Shown here: in pieces, positions 8,785 to 18,200 of the stretch
Layout of the letters: each line of letters starts with the position of its first letter
Position numbering within the stretch: the first letter of the stretch is position 1
DNA from: an uncultured Eubacteriales bacterium
GTDB taxonomy: Bacteria; Bacillota; Clostridia; Oscillospirales; Acutalibacteraceae
Direction: 5' to 3'
Assembly: GCA_900314795.1 (NCBI GenBank)
Contig: OMWP01000036.1
Location: forward strand, 1 to 59,044
DNA length: 59,044 bases
The notes under the pieces: model-generated
Database searches by the model: none
The model's input: the letters and a program-made list of their open reading frames with translations, nothing else
Told to the model about the DNA's origin: nothing
Position numbers and translations under genes: made by a program

Positions 8785-8830
8785 AACGTGTAGCACCCAA
8801 CCGGACTTACGCAGTTGATCGCTACACGTT
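8785..8830 (-). promoter_or_regulatory. Leader hairpin of veg-like gene
   Basis: A perfect 10-bp inverted repeat, AACGTGTAGC and GCTACACGTT, separated by 26 bases, lies within the first ~50 bases of the predicted transcript. On the minus strand it is followed by TTTTGTC, so it may act as a weak attenuator or a stability hairpin. Confidence 0.55.
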
Positions 8831-8838
8831 GTAGATTT

Positions 8839-8867
8839 ATTATAGCAGAAGATTACTGGTTTTTCAA
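8839..8867 (-). promoter_or_regulatory. Promoter of veg-like gene
   Basis: Minus strand: TTGAAA (8862-8867), 17 bases, perfect TATAAT (8839-8844). It is one of the strongest promoters in the window. Confidence 0.75.
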
Positions 8868-8897
8868 GCGAAAAATGGGAGATGATCAAGGATAGGA

Positions 8898-9167
8898 TCA
8901 GGAGCTTTTGTTGGAGATGAGGTCGATTTTTTGCTGTCTTGTCAGCTGTTTGATGCGGTACTCACGGCTCATCGCCTCCTGCTTGGTTTTGAACCGCTCC
9001 GTGTAGATCAGCTCGACCGGTCGGCGCGGTGAGGTGTATTTTGACGCCGTACCCGCGTTATGGGCGGCAAGGCGTTTCTCGAGGTTGTTGGTCCAGCCGC
9101 AGTAAAAGGTGCCGTCGGCACATTTTAAGATATAAGTGTAATTGGTTTTCTCGTTTTGGCTGCTCAT
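8898..9167 (-). CDS. GIY-YIG nuclease family protein (UPF0213-like)
   Basis: 89 residues consisting of the single GIY-YIG domain: YTYILKCADGTFYCGWTNNLEKRLAAHNAG carries the two Tyr, the Gly and the Arg of the active site, and REYRIKQLTRQQK closes the domain. It belongs to the short YazA/YhbQ type, whose cellular role in DNA processing is poorly known. The start follows GAGGG. Own promoter at 9202-9230. Confidence 0.88.
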   Translation of the reverse strand: MSSQNEKTNYTYILKCADGTFYCGWTNNLEKRLAAHNAGTASKYTSPRRPVELIYTERFKTKQEAMSREYRIKQLTRQQKIDLISNKSS

Positions 9168-9201
9168 AGTGCCCTCGCTATATTCAATCGTATTTATCGA
9201 T

Positions 9202-9230
9202 ATGATACACCAAAAGATGGGATTTGTCCA
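9202..9230 (-). promoter_or_regulatory. Promoter of GIY-YIG gene
   Basis: Minus strand: TGGACA (9225-9230), 17 bases, TATCAT (9202-9207); one mismatch in each box. Between 9231 and 9527 I see no convincing gene. Confidence 0.5.
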
Positions 9231-9527
9231 TCGGCTACGGGCAACGGTATCTGCTAAACCCTGTACGATTCGCCATCATCATCGACAGCGGCCGGGGCCG
9301 ATAACCTCTGCTTCAGCTGTAAAAGCTCGGTCACTTATTCGTTTCATAACGATCTCCTGTGAAAAACCTTTGATCAACATCGCGATCCGTCCTCTCTCAA
9401 GTAATTGATCAAGCGGAGCAGGTTGAAAGGTTAGGACGATTATTAGAATCTATATAGAATTTTCGGCTGTTTTTCTGAGGTTTTATACAAAACGCTGTAA
9501 AAGTTTTAAATTTTCGAGAAAAAGGTA

Positions 9528-9556
9528 TTGCATTTAGAAATAATATATGCTAAAAT
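9528..9556 (+). promoter_or_regulatory. Promoter of c-di-GMP riboswitch transcript
   Basis: TTGCAT (9528-9533), 17 bases, TAAAAT (9551-9556). The transcript would begin near 9563, right at the 5' edge of the riboswitch. Confidence 0.7.
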
Positions 9557-9562
9557 AAAAAA

Positions 9563-9648
9563 ACAATATAGGGCAAACCCGCTGAAAGGCGGCGACGCAA
9601 AGCTCTGGTGTCTAAATAGTGATTCTATATGACCGACCGGCTGCATAG
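9563..9648 (+). ncRNA. Class I cyclic-di-GMP riboswitch (GEMM-I)
   Basis: The aptamer shows the invariant GEMM-I blocks in order: GGGCAAACC (9571-9579), the GAAA tetraloop in GCTGAAAGGC, GACGCAAAGC (9594-9603), then CTAA (9612-9615) and the closing GACCGACCGGCTGC (9631-9644). GEMM-I RNAs bind c-di-GMP with nanomolar or better affinity and control motility, matrix and surface genes. The 3' half of the aptamer is shared with the terminator stem just downstream, so ligand binding should prevent termination (an ON switch; inference). Confidence 0.92.
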
Positions 9649-9678
9649 TTTTTTACGAGTGTAAGAAACTGGCAGGCG
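9629..9678 (+). terminator. Riboswitch expression-platform terminator
   Basis: A long stem, ATGACCG...GGCTGC...TAGTTT pairing with AAACT...CAG..CGGTCAT, is followed by TTTTT at 9673-9677. Its 5' arm is the 3' part of the riboswitch aptamer, making the two folds mutually exclusive. Confidence 0.8.
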
Positions 9679-9744
9679 GTCATTTTTATTATCGGTCAAA
9701 ATCCCGAGTCCGCGCCATGCGGCTGAAGGTTTATTGATATAATC

Positions 9745-9764
9745 ATACTAATACAAATTAGTAT
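9745..9764. repeat. Short palindrome with MITE-like ends
   Basis: ATACTAAT ACAA ATTAGTAT, a perfect 8-4-8 palindrome whose arms equal the outermost bases of the MITEs at 6573 and 44431. It sits between the riboswitch terminator and the next gene. It may be an excision remnant, or simply a hairpin or operator. Confidence 0.45.
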
Positions 9765-9809
9765 ACGCTTTAATCACCCAGGCAAAAGGTAAATTAAGAA
9801 AGGATGATT

Positions 9810-11858
9810 ATGATGAAAAAGATTTTATCCGTATTGCTGGCAGTTTTTCTGCTGGTATCCGTGATCCCGCTGGCTGCAAACGCGGCTGAGGGGGATTCCA
9901 AAACCATCACCATCAACGAGAACGGCGACTACGTTCTGGATGAAAACGATTACACCGCGGTCGATATCGACGGCGTTACCGGCAAGATCACCCTTGCCGA
10001 CGCAGGCGTTTTCTCCACCGGCCGTTCCGCGATCAAGGTCATGAACAATTCCGACGTCACCTTTGTGCTGGAGGGCTTCAGCACCATCGAGGGCGACTCC
10101 AACGCGTATTCCTGCGGTATCGAAGTCGAGTACGGCTCCAAGGTCACCTTTGAGGGCCAGGGTACACTGAATGTCACCGGCGGTCTTTGGGGCGCGGCGA
10201 TCGGTTCCTACGGCACCGACCGCAACATCCCGGCTGACGAGAGAGTCAAGGTCGGCGAGATCACCATCAACAGCGGTTACATCAACGCTTTTGCCGGCAG
10301 AAGAGGCTCCGGCATCGGCTCCGGCTATCATGTTGACGCCAACACCATCACCATCAACGGCGGTGTGATCCACGCTTACGGCAACGAGTGCGGCGCCGGT
10401 ATCGGCACCGGCTACGGCACCAGCGGCGGCGCGATCGGCATTGCGGCAGTCGGCGATTACAGCGCGGGCCGTATCGTCATCAACGGCGGTGAGGTCTATG
10501 CGGCTACCGCTTGGAACCAGGGCTTTGATTACAGCGATCTGGCTGCGCTCAACGCGAACGATCCCGGCACCTTTGCGGCGGGTATCGGCGGCGGCTATGG
10601 TTCCGCAGCACCCGATATCGAGATCAACGGCGGTAAGGTCGTAGCGATCGGTTCCTGCGGCGGCGCAGGCATCGGCGGCGGCCGCGGCACCAGCAAAACC
10701 GCTCAGTATAATCAGGATACCTATACAGTAAATGTCAAGATCGGCGGCAACGCTGACGTTACCGCGATCACCGCGGACAACAGAGCAAAAGAGCTCAACT
10801 CCGGCGGTGCCGCGATCGGCTCCGGCAGAGGTACACATACCGGCGGCACCATCGAGATCACCGGCAACGCCAAGGTGACCGCGATCAGCGCCACCCAGGC
10901 TCCCGCGATCGGCGCGAGCAAGCAGAAGTCTCCCGTAGACGGCGCTACTCCCGTAGCTGACAGCATCGTGATCGGCGATAACGTCGACCTCTTTGCGGCG
11001 TCAGCCGGCGATTATGCTGTCGATAAGGACGCGGCATCCCTCTCCATCAACGACAATTACTTCGGCTCCTCCGACAGATGGTTCTTCAACGAGAACGCTG
11101 TCGCGATCAGCGACGTTGCTAACGTAAAGGTCGAGAGCACCAAGGGCGATATGACCTATTCCGCTCCCGCAGGCACCGTCTCCGTATGGTCCCGTATCAA
11201 GGCGCAGGAGACTAAGCCCGATACTCCCGATAAGCCCGACGAAGAGAGCAAGGTCGGTCTGAGAATCGATGTTCCGCTGAAGATGGCTGTCGTATTTGAT
11301 GACGGCACCGTATACTACGGCGGTGAGATGAAGGACGTCACCGTCGGCAAGGAATACACCTTCCAGATGTGCGCTGTCAACTGGGACAACGGCACCTTCG
11401 ACGATGACGGCAACGGCATCCGCGGTACGGTCGTCTACAGAATGGAAGTCGTTCATCAGAACGAGTTCAACGAGCTGGCGAAGGCCGCTAAGGAAGATCC
11501 CGACAGATACACCGTCAAGGGTATTGATATCATCGATAATGTAGGCAAGAAGATCATCATCAACATCGACGCCAAGGATACGCACCTCGAGACCGACGTC
11601 AACAACTTCTTCATGGCGTACAGATTCCATTTTGAGGGCGAGGATTACAACAAGCAGACCGGCATCAAGCAGGTCATCAACACGCCTCTCGAGAGCCTGT
11701 CCGTCAACCTTCCGCTCGGTTCAACGATCACTTGCGACGCGTATCACAACTATGAGAAGGTCAACAGCGCCGATATCCTTATCGTCAACAACTCCGGTGA
11801 AGGCGTCTACGAGGATGAGTTCCTCACCAGCGTCAACGACTATATCTGGAAGAAGTAA
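9810..11858 (+). CDS. Secreted beta-helix surface/matrix protein under c-di-GMP riboswitch
   Basis: 682 residues. A Sec signal peptide (KK, hydrophobic core, ANAAEG cleavage region) precedes a beta-helix of about 400 residues built of repeats such as GAGIGTGYGTSGGAIG, EINGGKVVAIGSCGGAGIGGG and TGGTIEITGNAKVTAIS. A Thr/Pro/Lys/Asp linker (TKPDTPDKPDEES) joins a C-terminal globular domain of about 200 residues that I do not recognise. No LPXTG motif or second membrane segment is seen, so it is secreted or held non-covalently. The c-di-GMP riboswitch 160 bases upstream suggests a matrix or adhesion role. Of several ATG codons near 9804-9813, 9810 has the best spacing to AAAGG. Confidence 0.75.
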   Translation: MMKKILSVLLAVFLLVSVIPLAANAAEGDSKTITINENGDYVLDENDYTAVDIDGVTGKITLADAGVFSTGRSAIKVMNNSDVTFVLEGFSTIEGDSNAYSCGIEVEYGSKVTFEGQGTLNVTGGLWGAAIGSYGTDRNIPADERVKVGEITINSGYINAFAGRRGSGIGSGYHVDANTITINGGVIHAYGNECGAGIGTGYGTSGGAIGIAAVGDYSAGRIVINGGEVYAATAWNQGFDYSDLAALNANDPGTFAAGIGGGYGSAAPDIEINGGKVVAIGSCGGAGIGGGRGTSKTAQYNQDTYTVNVKIGGNADVTAITADNRAKELNSGGAAIGSGRGTHTGGTIEITGNAKVTAISATQAPAIGASKQKSPVDGATPVADSIVIGDNVDLFAASAGDYAVDKDAASLSINDNYFGSSDRWFFNENAVAISDVANVKVESTKGDMTYSAPAGTVSVWSRIKAQETKPDTPDKPDEESKVGLRIDVPLKMAVVFDDGTVYYGGEMKDVTVGKEYTFQMCAVNWDNGTFDDDGNGIRGTVVYRMEVVHQNEFNELAKAAKEDPDRYTVKGIDIIDNVGKKIIINIDAKDTHLETDVNNFFMAYRFHFEGEDYNKQTGIKQVINTPLESLSVNLPLGSTITCDAYHNYEKVNSADILIVNNSGEGVYEDEFLTSVNDYIWKK

Positions 11859-11978
11859 CTTTCAGCACCTTGAAATCCTGCTGACAGAACGGCGATTGGG
11901 CGCCTTACAAAAGCATAGTAAAATAGACAGTCACGATGATTTCGACGACTGATTTATTAGTGAACTATCCAAAAGACT

Positions 11979-12012
11979 ATTCCTTGACTTGATTTTTCAC
12001 GAGTCAGGGAAT
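11979..12012 (+). promoter_or_regulatory. Intergenic hairpin upstream of lipoprotein gene
   Basis: ATTCCTTGACT and AGTCAGGGAAT pair with one G-T across a 12-base loop. No T-run follows, so it is more likely a processing or attenuation hairpin than a full terminator. I see no clear promoter between 11859 and 11978, so the downstream genes may be read through from the riboswitch promoter. Confidence 0.45.
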
Positions 12013-12035
12013 ATTCTTATAAAGGGGCGATTTAT

Positions 12036-12725
12036 ATGAAGAATCACATGATAAAACTACTGGCATTTCTCGCCGCTGTTGTCCTTGCGGCATCGGCTTT
12101 ATCCGCCTGCGGCGTAGACCCCAAGGTGAAGCAGGAGGATCAAGCGACATCGGACTACAAAGTCAAGATCGACGATGAAGATCAGGAGACCGAACGCGAG
12201 GGCTTTTATGCCTACGGAAAAGGCAAGGTCGATCCGATCAAGATCGGTGATGTTACGGTCAACGTCAAGGATTTTGCCGTACGCTCCTATGAGTTGGGCT
12301 TCAACATGGCGCAAAAGAAGTTTGACAAGCCGAAGGATATCCCGCTCGAGGCTGCCGTTCAGTATGCGTTTATCCATGTTTTCTTCGATGATTTTTATGC
12401 GATCAATAATAAGACGGTACAATACCGCAGTACGGAAGAAGCAAAGATCAAAGAAGTTCTCAAGACGCAATTCGGCACAGATGACTTTGATGTGACTTCC
12501 TCCATGCTGTATAATCGTGATAAAAAGATTTTTGAGATGTGGATCCCTTCCTACGGCACCAATATCTATTACAACATCGACGCGGTCAATGTCAACTCCG
12601 ATCAAGCGGAGATCATCACCACCTTCTATAATGAGCTGGATCGAAAAACGCTTTTCGGCAGGGCGACGATCACCGTCAAGATCCAAGACGGCAAACCCGT
12701 GATCTATTCACTCAAAGCAGAGTAA
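12036..12725 (+). CDS. Lipoprotein of the exopolysaccharide cluster, unknown function
   Basis: 229 residues. A lipoprotein signal peptide (lipobox LSAC, Cys25) is followed by a mixed alpha/beta domain without a motif I recognise; it contains YAFIHVFFDDFYAINNKTVQYRS and ends TVKIQDGKPVIYSLKAE. AAAGGGG precedes the start. It is followed after 10 bases by a small coiled-coil gene and then the HD-GYP gene, so it is probably the extracytoplasmic partner of this group. Confidence 0.7.
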   Translation: MKNHMIKLLAFLAAVVLAASALSACGVDPKVKQEDQATSDYKVKIDDEDQETEREGFYAYGKGKVDPIKIGDVTVNVKDFAVRSYELGFNMAQKKFDKPKDIPLEAAVQYAFIHVFFDDFYAINNKTVQYRSTEEAKIKEVLKTQFGTDDFDVTSSMLYNRDKKIFEMWIPSYGTNIYYNIDAVNVNSDQAEIITTFYNELDRKTLFGRATITVKIQDGKPVIYSLKAE

Positions 12726-12735
12726 AGGATTCGAT

Positions 12736-12936
12736 ATGGAAGATAACAAAGCCTTGGCGAGTGAGAACGCTCGCCTGCTCGGTGCTCTGAGAAAGATCAA
12801 GGAGCACAACGACGAGATACAAAAAATACTGGACGAGGTAAGCGATCTGCTCGTCACAAACGAACAGACAGAAGCTGCTCCGGTGACGGATGAAGACGTC
12901 AAGCAGCTTTTGAAAAAATACTCGCGTCTTAATTGA
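12736..12936 (+). CDS. Small coiled-coil protein
   Basis: 66 residues, acidic and helical: ALASENARLLGALRKIKEHNDEIQKILDEVSDLL has heptad spacing of Leu/Ile. There is no signal peptide or membrane segment. AAAGG lies upstream, and it sits 10 bases after the lipoprotein and 42 bases before the HD-GYP start. A role as a coupling or regulatory subunit is a guess. Confidence 0.6.
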   Translation: MEDNKALASENARLLGALRKIKEHNDEIQKILDEVSDLLVTNEQTEAAPVTDEDVKQLLKKYSRLN

Positions 12937-12977
12937 CGCTGAATAATCGGAACATTCGATTCGACGGGGCACGGAAG

Positions 12978-15185
12978 ATGAAAAAAATCGGCATCAACAA
13001 ACTGAATGATAAAGTTAAGAAAGGGGGAGTGCTCCCCCTTTTAGGTGTATCGCTGATCATCCTCTTGCTGACAGTGGCGGTCTACTTTGTCGCGCACTAT
13101 GTCGCCAACAGCTATACGGTTGAGAACCGTATATCCAACTGGGACTACCTGTATACCGAGAAGGAGGGCTCCGTGCCCGACGGCGAGCTGCGTATCTATA
13201 ACGCACAGAACCCCATCGTAGCGGACGGTAACAAAAGCAATATCTATTTTACAAAGACGCTCGAACCTTCCGATAAGGCGAGCAACTTTGTGCTTATCAC
13301 CGACTTTGCGCCTGTCAAGATCAGACTCAACGGCAAAGAGATCTATAACAATCAGTTCGATAAGGCGGAGTATGTCGGCAACTGCTACAACGCCGTGACG
13401 CTGGAGCCTTCCACACAGGAAAGACAGCTCGAGGTCATGCTCAAGCTGCCCTTTTCGGTGAGGTTCGAAACCTATCTGAATCCTCCGGGCGACCCGGCGC
13501 TCACCCTTATTCCCGGATTTACGATCGGCGTGATACTGATGGGGATCGGTCTGTTGGCGGCGATCGTCTTCGGGATCCTCTCGGCTGTCAAAAAGAGGCT
13601 GTTTCGTTCGATTTTTGTAGCGGGACTCCTGTGCTATGCCGGACTTGGACTGGCGCTGTACATGCTGCCCGAGGTCACCTATACCTTTAATACACCGAGG
13701 TGGCTGAGCATCACTGCTGTTCCCGTGCACCTTACCTTTATGGCGGTGTTGTTGTGTCTGAACGGCTTATTCAAGGAATCACGCAAAACGCTGATCGCGA
13801 TCTTATTTGCTTCCGGAATATCGGCGATCGCGTCGATCGTCGCGTTCAATCCGCTGACAGTCAAGATGTCTGTTGTGCTGATGTGTCTGCTCACTACAGC
13901 CGCGGCGGTGTATGTATCGCGAACTGCCATGATCCAGCTTGACAGACGGATCCAGTATGCGGCGCCCATCTTTGTGATGTGTGTTTTCTGCACGATGATC
14001 ATGGTGCTCGCCGCGATCTTTATGATCACGCGCCAGCGGATCCTGTATATCTATAACGTGACGATATCCTCCTTTGTTATCATGGGCGTGATCGAATACA
14101 TCTATATCAGCGAATATCGCTTTGAACAGAAGAACCGCGTGGTTCGCGGTCAAAGCATCAAATACAGCAAATCCGTAGAGGGCATCTCACGGTTTATCCG
14201 CCATATGCTGGATTGCCGTGATAAGTCGAAGTTCTATGAAACGGCTGTCCGCGAGATCCTTGACTTGATCGAAAAGTATAATCCCGACAATAACGATATC
14301 CGTTATTGCGTTGCCGTCAAAGAGGGTGACGCCTATCGGGAGATCATCAACAACGGGATAGCGTCCTGCAACTATCGGCTGATCGAAGAGAACGGTCAGA
14401 AAAACGAAAAGGATTGTCTGTTTGCAGAGACCTACTTTGAATACATCCTCAAGGATAACGGCAATGTCGGCGCTGTGCTTCATTTTGAGAACATCAAAGA
14501 CGGCTTGGATGTTTTCTTTATCAGTATGATCGAAGCGACCTACTGCGGCCTGGAAACCACCTATGAGGACGCGTTCACCGATGGTTCTCACCGCGATATC
14601 AACGTGATTTTTGCAGAGCTTGCCGAAAACACGGAGCTCGACAACGGCTGCAGCGTCGATCACCTGATCAACATCAGGAACAACAGCCGCGAGCTGTGTC
14701 TGAGGATCGGCATCGACGAGGAGCGAGCCGAGCATATCGCGATCGCCTCGGAGCTGCATGATATTGGCAAGATCGCCGTGCCCAAGGATATCATCCACAA
14801 AGAGGGCAGATTGACCGAAGAAGAGCGTGTGATCATCAACAGCCACACAGAATTCGGCTACATGATCCTCTCGGCGTATGACGACGATCCGATGCTGGCG
14901 ACTGCCGCTGTGATCGCTCGTTATCACCATGAGCGATACGACGGCAACGGCAACAACGGCTTAAAGGGTGAGGAGATCCCCGTAGAGGCGCGTGTGGTCA
15001 CGGTATGTGACGTCTATGACGCGCTGGTATCGGAGAGAGCCTATAAAAAAGCATGGAGCAAAGAGGAAGCGATGCGCTATCTCAAGGATAACGAGGGCAA
15101 GATATTTGACCCCGATATCTGTGAAAAGTTCCTTGCGTTCCTCAGTGAAGAAGAAAACGAAACCAAAGCTGTGCCCGCGCAATAA
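12978..15185 (+). CDS. Membrane HD-GYP-type phosphodiesterase with altered GYP motif
   Basis: 735 residues. Layout: short cytoplasmic N-terminus, membrane segment at about 20-45, an extracytoplasmic beta domain (45-160), then about seven membrane helices (165-380) as in 7TM-DISM receptors, a GAF-like region (400-540) and a C-terminal HD-GYP domain. The metal-binding HDIGK is present (His594-Asp595), as is HHERYDG (from His650), but the canonical GYP is GNN (residues 658-660). HD-GYP domains hydrolyse c-di-GMP; the change may alter specificity or activity. The ATG at 12978 is chosen over an upstream TTG without a ribosome site. Confidence 0.82.
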   Translation: MKKIGINKLNDKVKKGGVLPLLGVSLIILLLTVAVYFVAHYVANSYTVENRISNWDYLYTEKEGSVPDGELRIYNAQNPIVADGNKSNIYFTKTLEPSDKASNFVLITDFAPVKIRLNGKEIYNNQFDKAEYVGNCYNAVTLEPSTQERQLEVMLKLPFSVRFETYLNPPGDPALTLIPGFTIGVILMGIGLLAAIVFGILSAVKKRLFRSIFVAGLLCYAGLGLALYMLPEVTYTFNTPRWLSITAVPVHLTFMAVLLCLNGLFKESRKTLIAILFASGISAIASIVAFNPLTVKMSVVLMCLLTTAAAVYVSRTAMIQLDRRIQYAAPIFVMCVFCTMIMVLAAIFMITRQRILYIYNVTISSFVIMGVIEYIYISEYRFEQKNRVVRGQSIKYSKSVEGISRFIRHMLDCRDKSKFYETAVREILDLIEKYNPDNNDIRYCVAVKEGDAYREIINNGIASCNYRLIEENGQKNEKDCLFAETYFEYILKDNGNVGAVLHFENIKDGLDVFFISMIEATYCGLETTYEDAFTDGSHRDINVIFAELAENTELDNGCSVDHLINIRNNSRELCLRIGIDEERAEHIAIASELHDIGKIAVPKDIIHKEGRLTEEERVIINSHTEFGYMILSAYDDDPMLATAAVIARYHHERYDGNGNNGLKGEEIPVEARVVTVCDVYDALVSERAYKKAWSKEEAMRYLKDNEGKIFDPDICEKFLAFLSEEENETKAVPAQ

Positions 15186-15207
15186 CCGACAGTAAGGCGG
15201 TGTGTTC

Positions 15208-18200
15208 ATGTCAAAAGAAAAAAAGAATAAGCAGAATGACTTTGTCCCGACCACACCTGAGGAAAAAGCTTTTGAGGAGCAGCAGGAAACACGTCAGCGC
15301 AAGGTCAGACCATTTGTCAAACGACTGAAATGGTACCACATCGTGGCTGCCGTTATCGTTATATTCCTTGTCCTGTTGTTCGGGATATGGCATCTGATCC
15401 CCAAAAAAACGATGAATGTCGCGGTTCTGGACAAGACCGTGCTTGCCTATGCCGATGATGAAAATATCGTCAAGCATACCGTGTATCGTAAGCACCAGGG
15501 CTTTTATTGGATCCTGCACCAGCAACGGTACGTCAAGCCCGACGGAAAATATTACGACTATAAGAAAGATTATTTCGGCCCGATGCTCGACGGTGAAGGC
15601 AACTTTGACCATAACGTCGAGCTCAAGGACGCGGATTCCACGCCCGACCTGCTGTATCTGTCCGACGCCTACGGTCTGGGCAACGATACCTTCGGGCATT
15701 ATAACGGCGGCTCGCCGCTGAACGGTGGTATCACCGACGACGATATGTCATATATCTCCTTTGCGCATGAAAGCGGCGCTCCGATCATTGCGGAAAGCAC
15801 CTTTTTCAGCTCGCCGCTGTCCGACTCGGTACGCGCTCAGCTGATCGCGCTCACCGGCGTCAATCCGACCAAGTGGATCGGCAGATATATTGTCGACCTG
15901 GAGGACTTCACCGACGTTCCCGACTGGGCGCCGCCGATGTATGAACAGCAGGAGGGTGTCGAATGGCGCTTTACCGGCCCCGGCATCCTGTTGGTATCGT
16001 CCGACGGCAAGATCATTATCTTGGAACAGAACACGGATTTCTTATCAAAGAATCTGCTGCGGATCTATATCAATGAAGAATACCGCAAGGAGTTCTCCGG
16101 TTGCGGCAAATGCAACTTCTATAACTGGTTCGAGCTTGTCGAGCCGAACTACGGCGTTGAAACGCTGGCGACCTTTGATTTTGACCTCAATGCTACCGGC
16201 ATGGAAAAGATCAGTGAGATCAGCAAGACGCCGCGCTTCTGTGCTATTTCGCGCAATCAGGAGGAGGGCTACGCGCCCGTCTACTACTTTGCGGGAGATT
16301 GTAACGACTATGTCAACGGAGACCGTTACGGCGATTTCCTGTTTTCCAACCAGTTTTTCAAATTCCTGTCCTATGACAGACAGGGCGATATCTCCAACTT
16401 CTATTGGCGATTCTATAATCCGCTGATCCGTCATATCCTGTCCGATACCAAAAGCAAAAAATATGTGGAGGATAAGGAAGAGCACGCGGAGGTCTCACGC
16501 ATCAATAACGGCAGCTTCCAGGTGCTTGTGGATGAAAAGTGGCGCGGCATGACGCTCAAAGCCGCCGCCTTGAACGCGCAGGAGCCCGGTAAAGCGACCT
16601 ATTCGCGTGACTTTACCTATTATGAGGATCTGATCAAATCTGCCGGCGAGATGGGAGTGAATTGCCTTGTGGCAAAGGATCTTCTGCCGCCCGAGTTCTA
16701 TGCGGCTGTCAGCCGATATAACAAGAATCCCGAGAACGGCAAGATCTATATCCTGCAGCGCACCGGTGTACCCGATGGTTTGAGCGCCGCGGATTATCTT
16801 ACCTCCGACGGTCTCGATCAATGGAAGAACGCCGTTACGACAACGATTAACGCGCTCCACGGAAACGGTCATGCACAGAGCGAAAAGCTCGGCGCGGCAA
16901 CCTATTTCATCGATGTGTCGGAGTATGTGCTGGGCGTATGTATCGATCCCGCGCTGAACGCAAAGAACACCGCGGCAATGAGCGGGCTTAGCTCCTATTC
17001 TTACAGCGGTGATTACGTCAAGGATAATAAGGGTATCGCGGGATTTGCGGCGTATTTGTACGATACCGCTCAGAAGGTCTCCTACGAAAACTACGACTAC
17101 TATACGCCGATCGCTGTCAGCAGCTCATATGATATGATCAAGGGCATGACAGGCGTCAAGGATAAAAACGCGTATGTCCTGAAGGACATCGCCTCTGCCG
17201 ACTGTGAAGAATATTATTTCAATGATGTTCCCCTCGACAATGAACAGATCGCCGGCGGCAAGAAATCCGACAGTGTCGAAGCAAAATACCGCAGTGCTTG
17301 CAATGAACTCCAAAAGCTGACCTCACCCGTACTGGCGTCGGGCGTATCGTTCTCCGATGTGAACGCCGTTTACGATCAGAATGCTGTCAGTGAGGCGCAG
17401 CAGGGTGAGTGGCTCACCTCGGCGCTCAAGGCAGCAAAGGAAAGCGGCGTCTTAGGCGCCACCGTTTACGATCTGAACGACACTTGGGCGGATGTTGATG
17501 ATGACATGAGATTCTTCACATCCTCGGCATCCAACAGCTACCTGTGGCACAACACCTGTGACCGCAAGCAGATGACGGGTCTGATCGCTTTGGACAGCGT
17601 GATGCCCGAAACACCCGGTCTTGTCCTCTCCGACGATGATCTTGCGCAGGCGGTCTCGATGTACAGCGACGCGGGCTATCTGTATATTACCCTGCAGCTG
17701 CTCGAAGAGATCGATTACAAGGAGAACGCGATGTTCATCGGTCTGGATACCTTCCAGCGCAACGACGGTGAATACTACTACGCAGATGATTTCACGGCGA
17801 ACTCCCTCTCCGGTATGGAGTATTCTCTCCGCTTTGAGGGCAAGCAGAACGCCGCGCTGTATGTCATCGAAACCTATGACCGCAGCAAGGGCTCGGCATA
17901 TACCAAAGAAAGCTATACCGGCGATTACAATAAGGTAGCGGATCTGAGCTACGGCGGTTTTACCTCGGGTGATACCCAGTTCTATCAGACCGGCTCCACG
18001 ATCTATATCCGTCTGCCGTGGACGTGGCTCAACGTATCCGACCCGTCCAAAAAGCTCGTGATCAACGACACCTCCTTCAAGGAGAATACCGCCAAGACCG
18101 TTACCACCAACGGCGTGCTGGTGTCGGTCATGATCGGCGAGCGCAAGGAGGGCGACGTGATGTATGCCTTCCCCGTCGATAAACATGATCCCGGATACAA

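Noticed and set aside
9279-9380. Minus-strand 33-codon reading frame with a good ribosome site (MLIKGFSQEIV...)
   Set aside because: Too short, no family match, followed at once by clustered stop codons; at best a gene remnant.
9142-9408. Plus-strand 88-codon frame overlapping the GIY-YIG gene
   Set aside because: No ribosome site, poor codon pattern and low-complexity basic composition.
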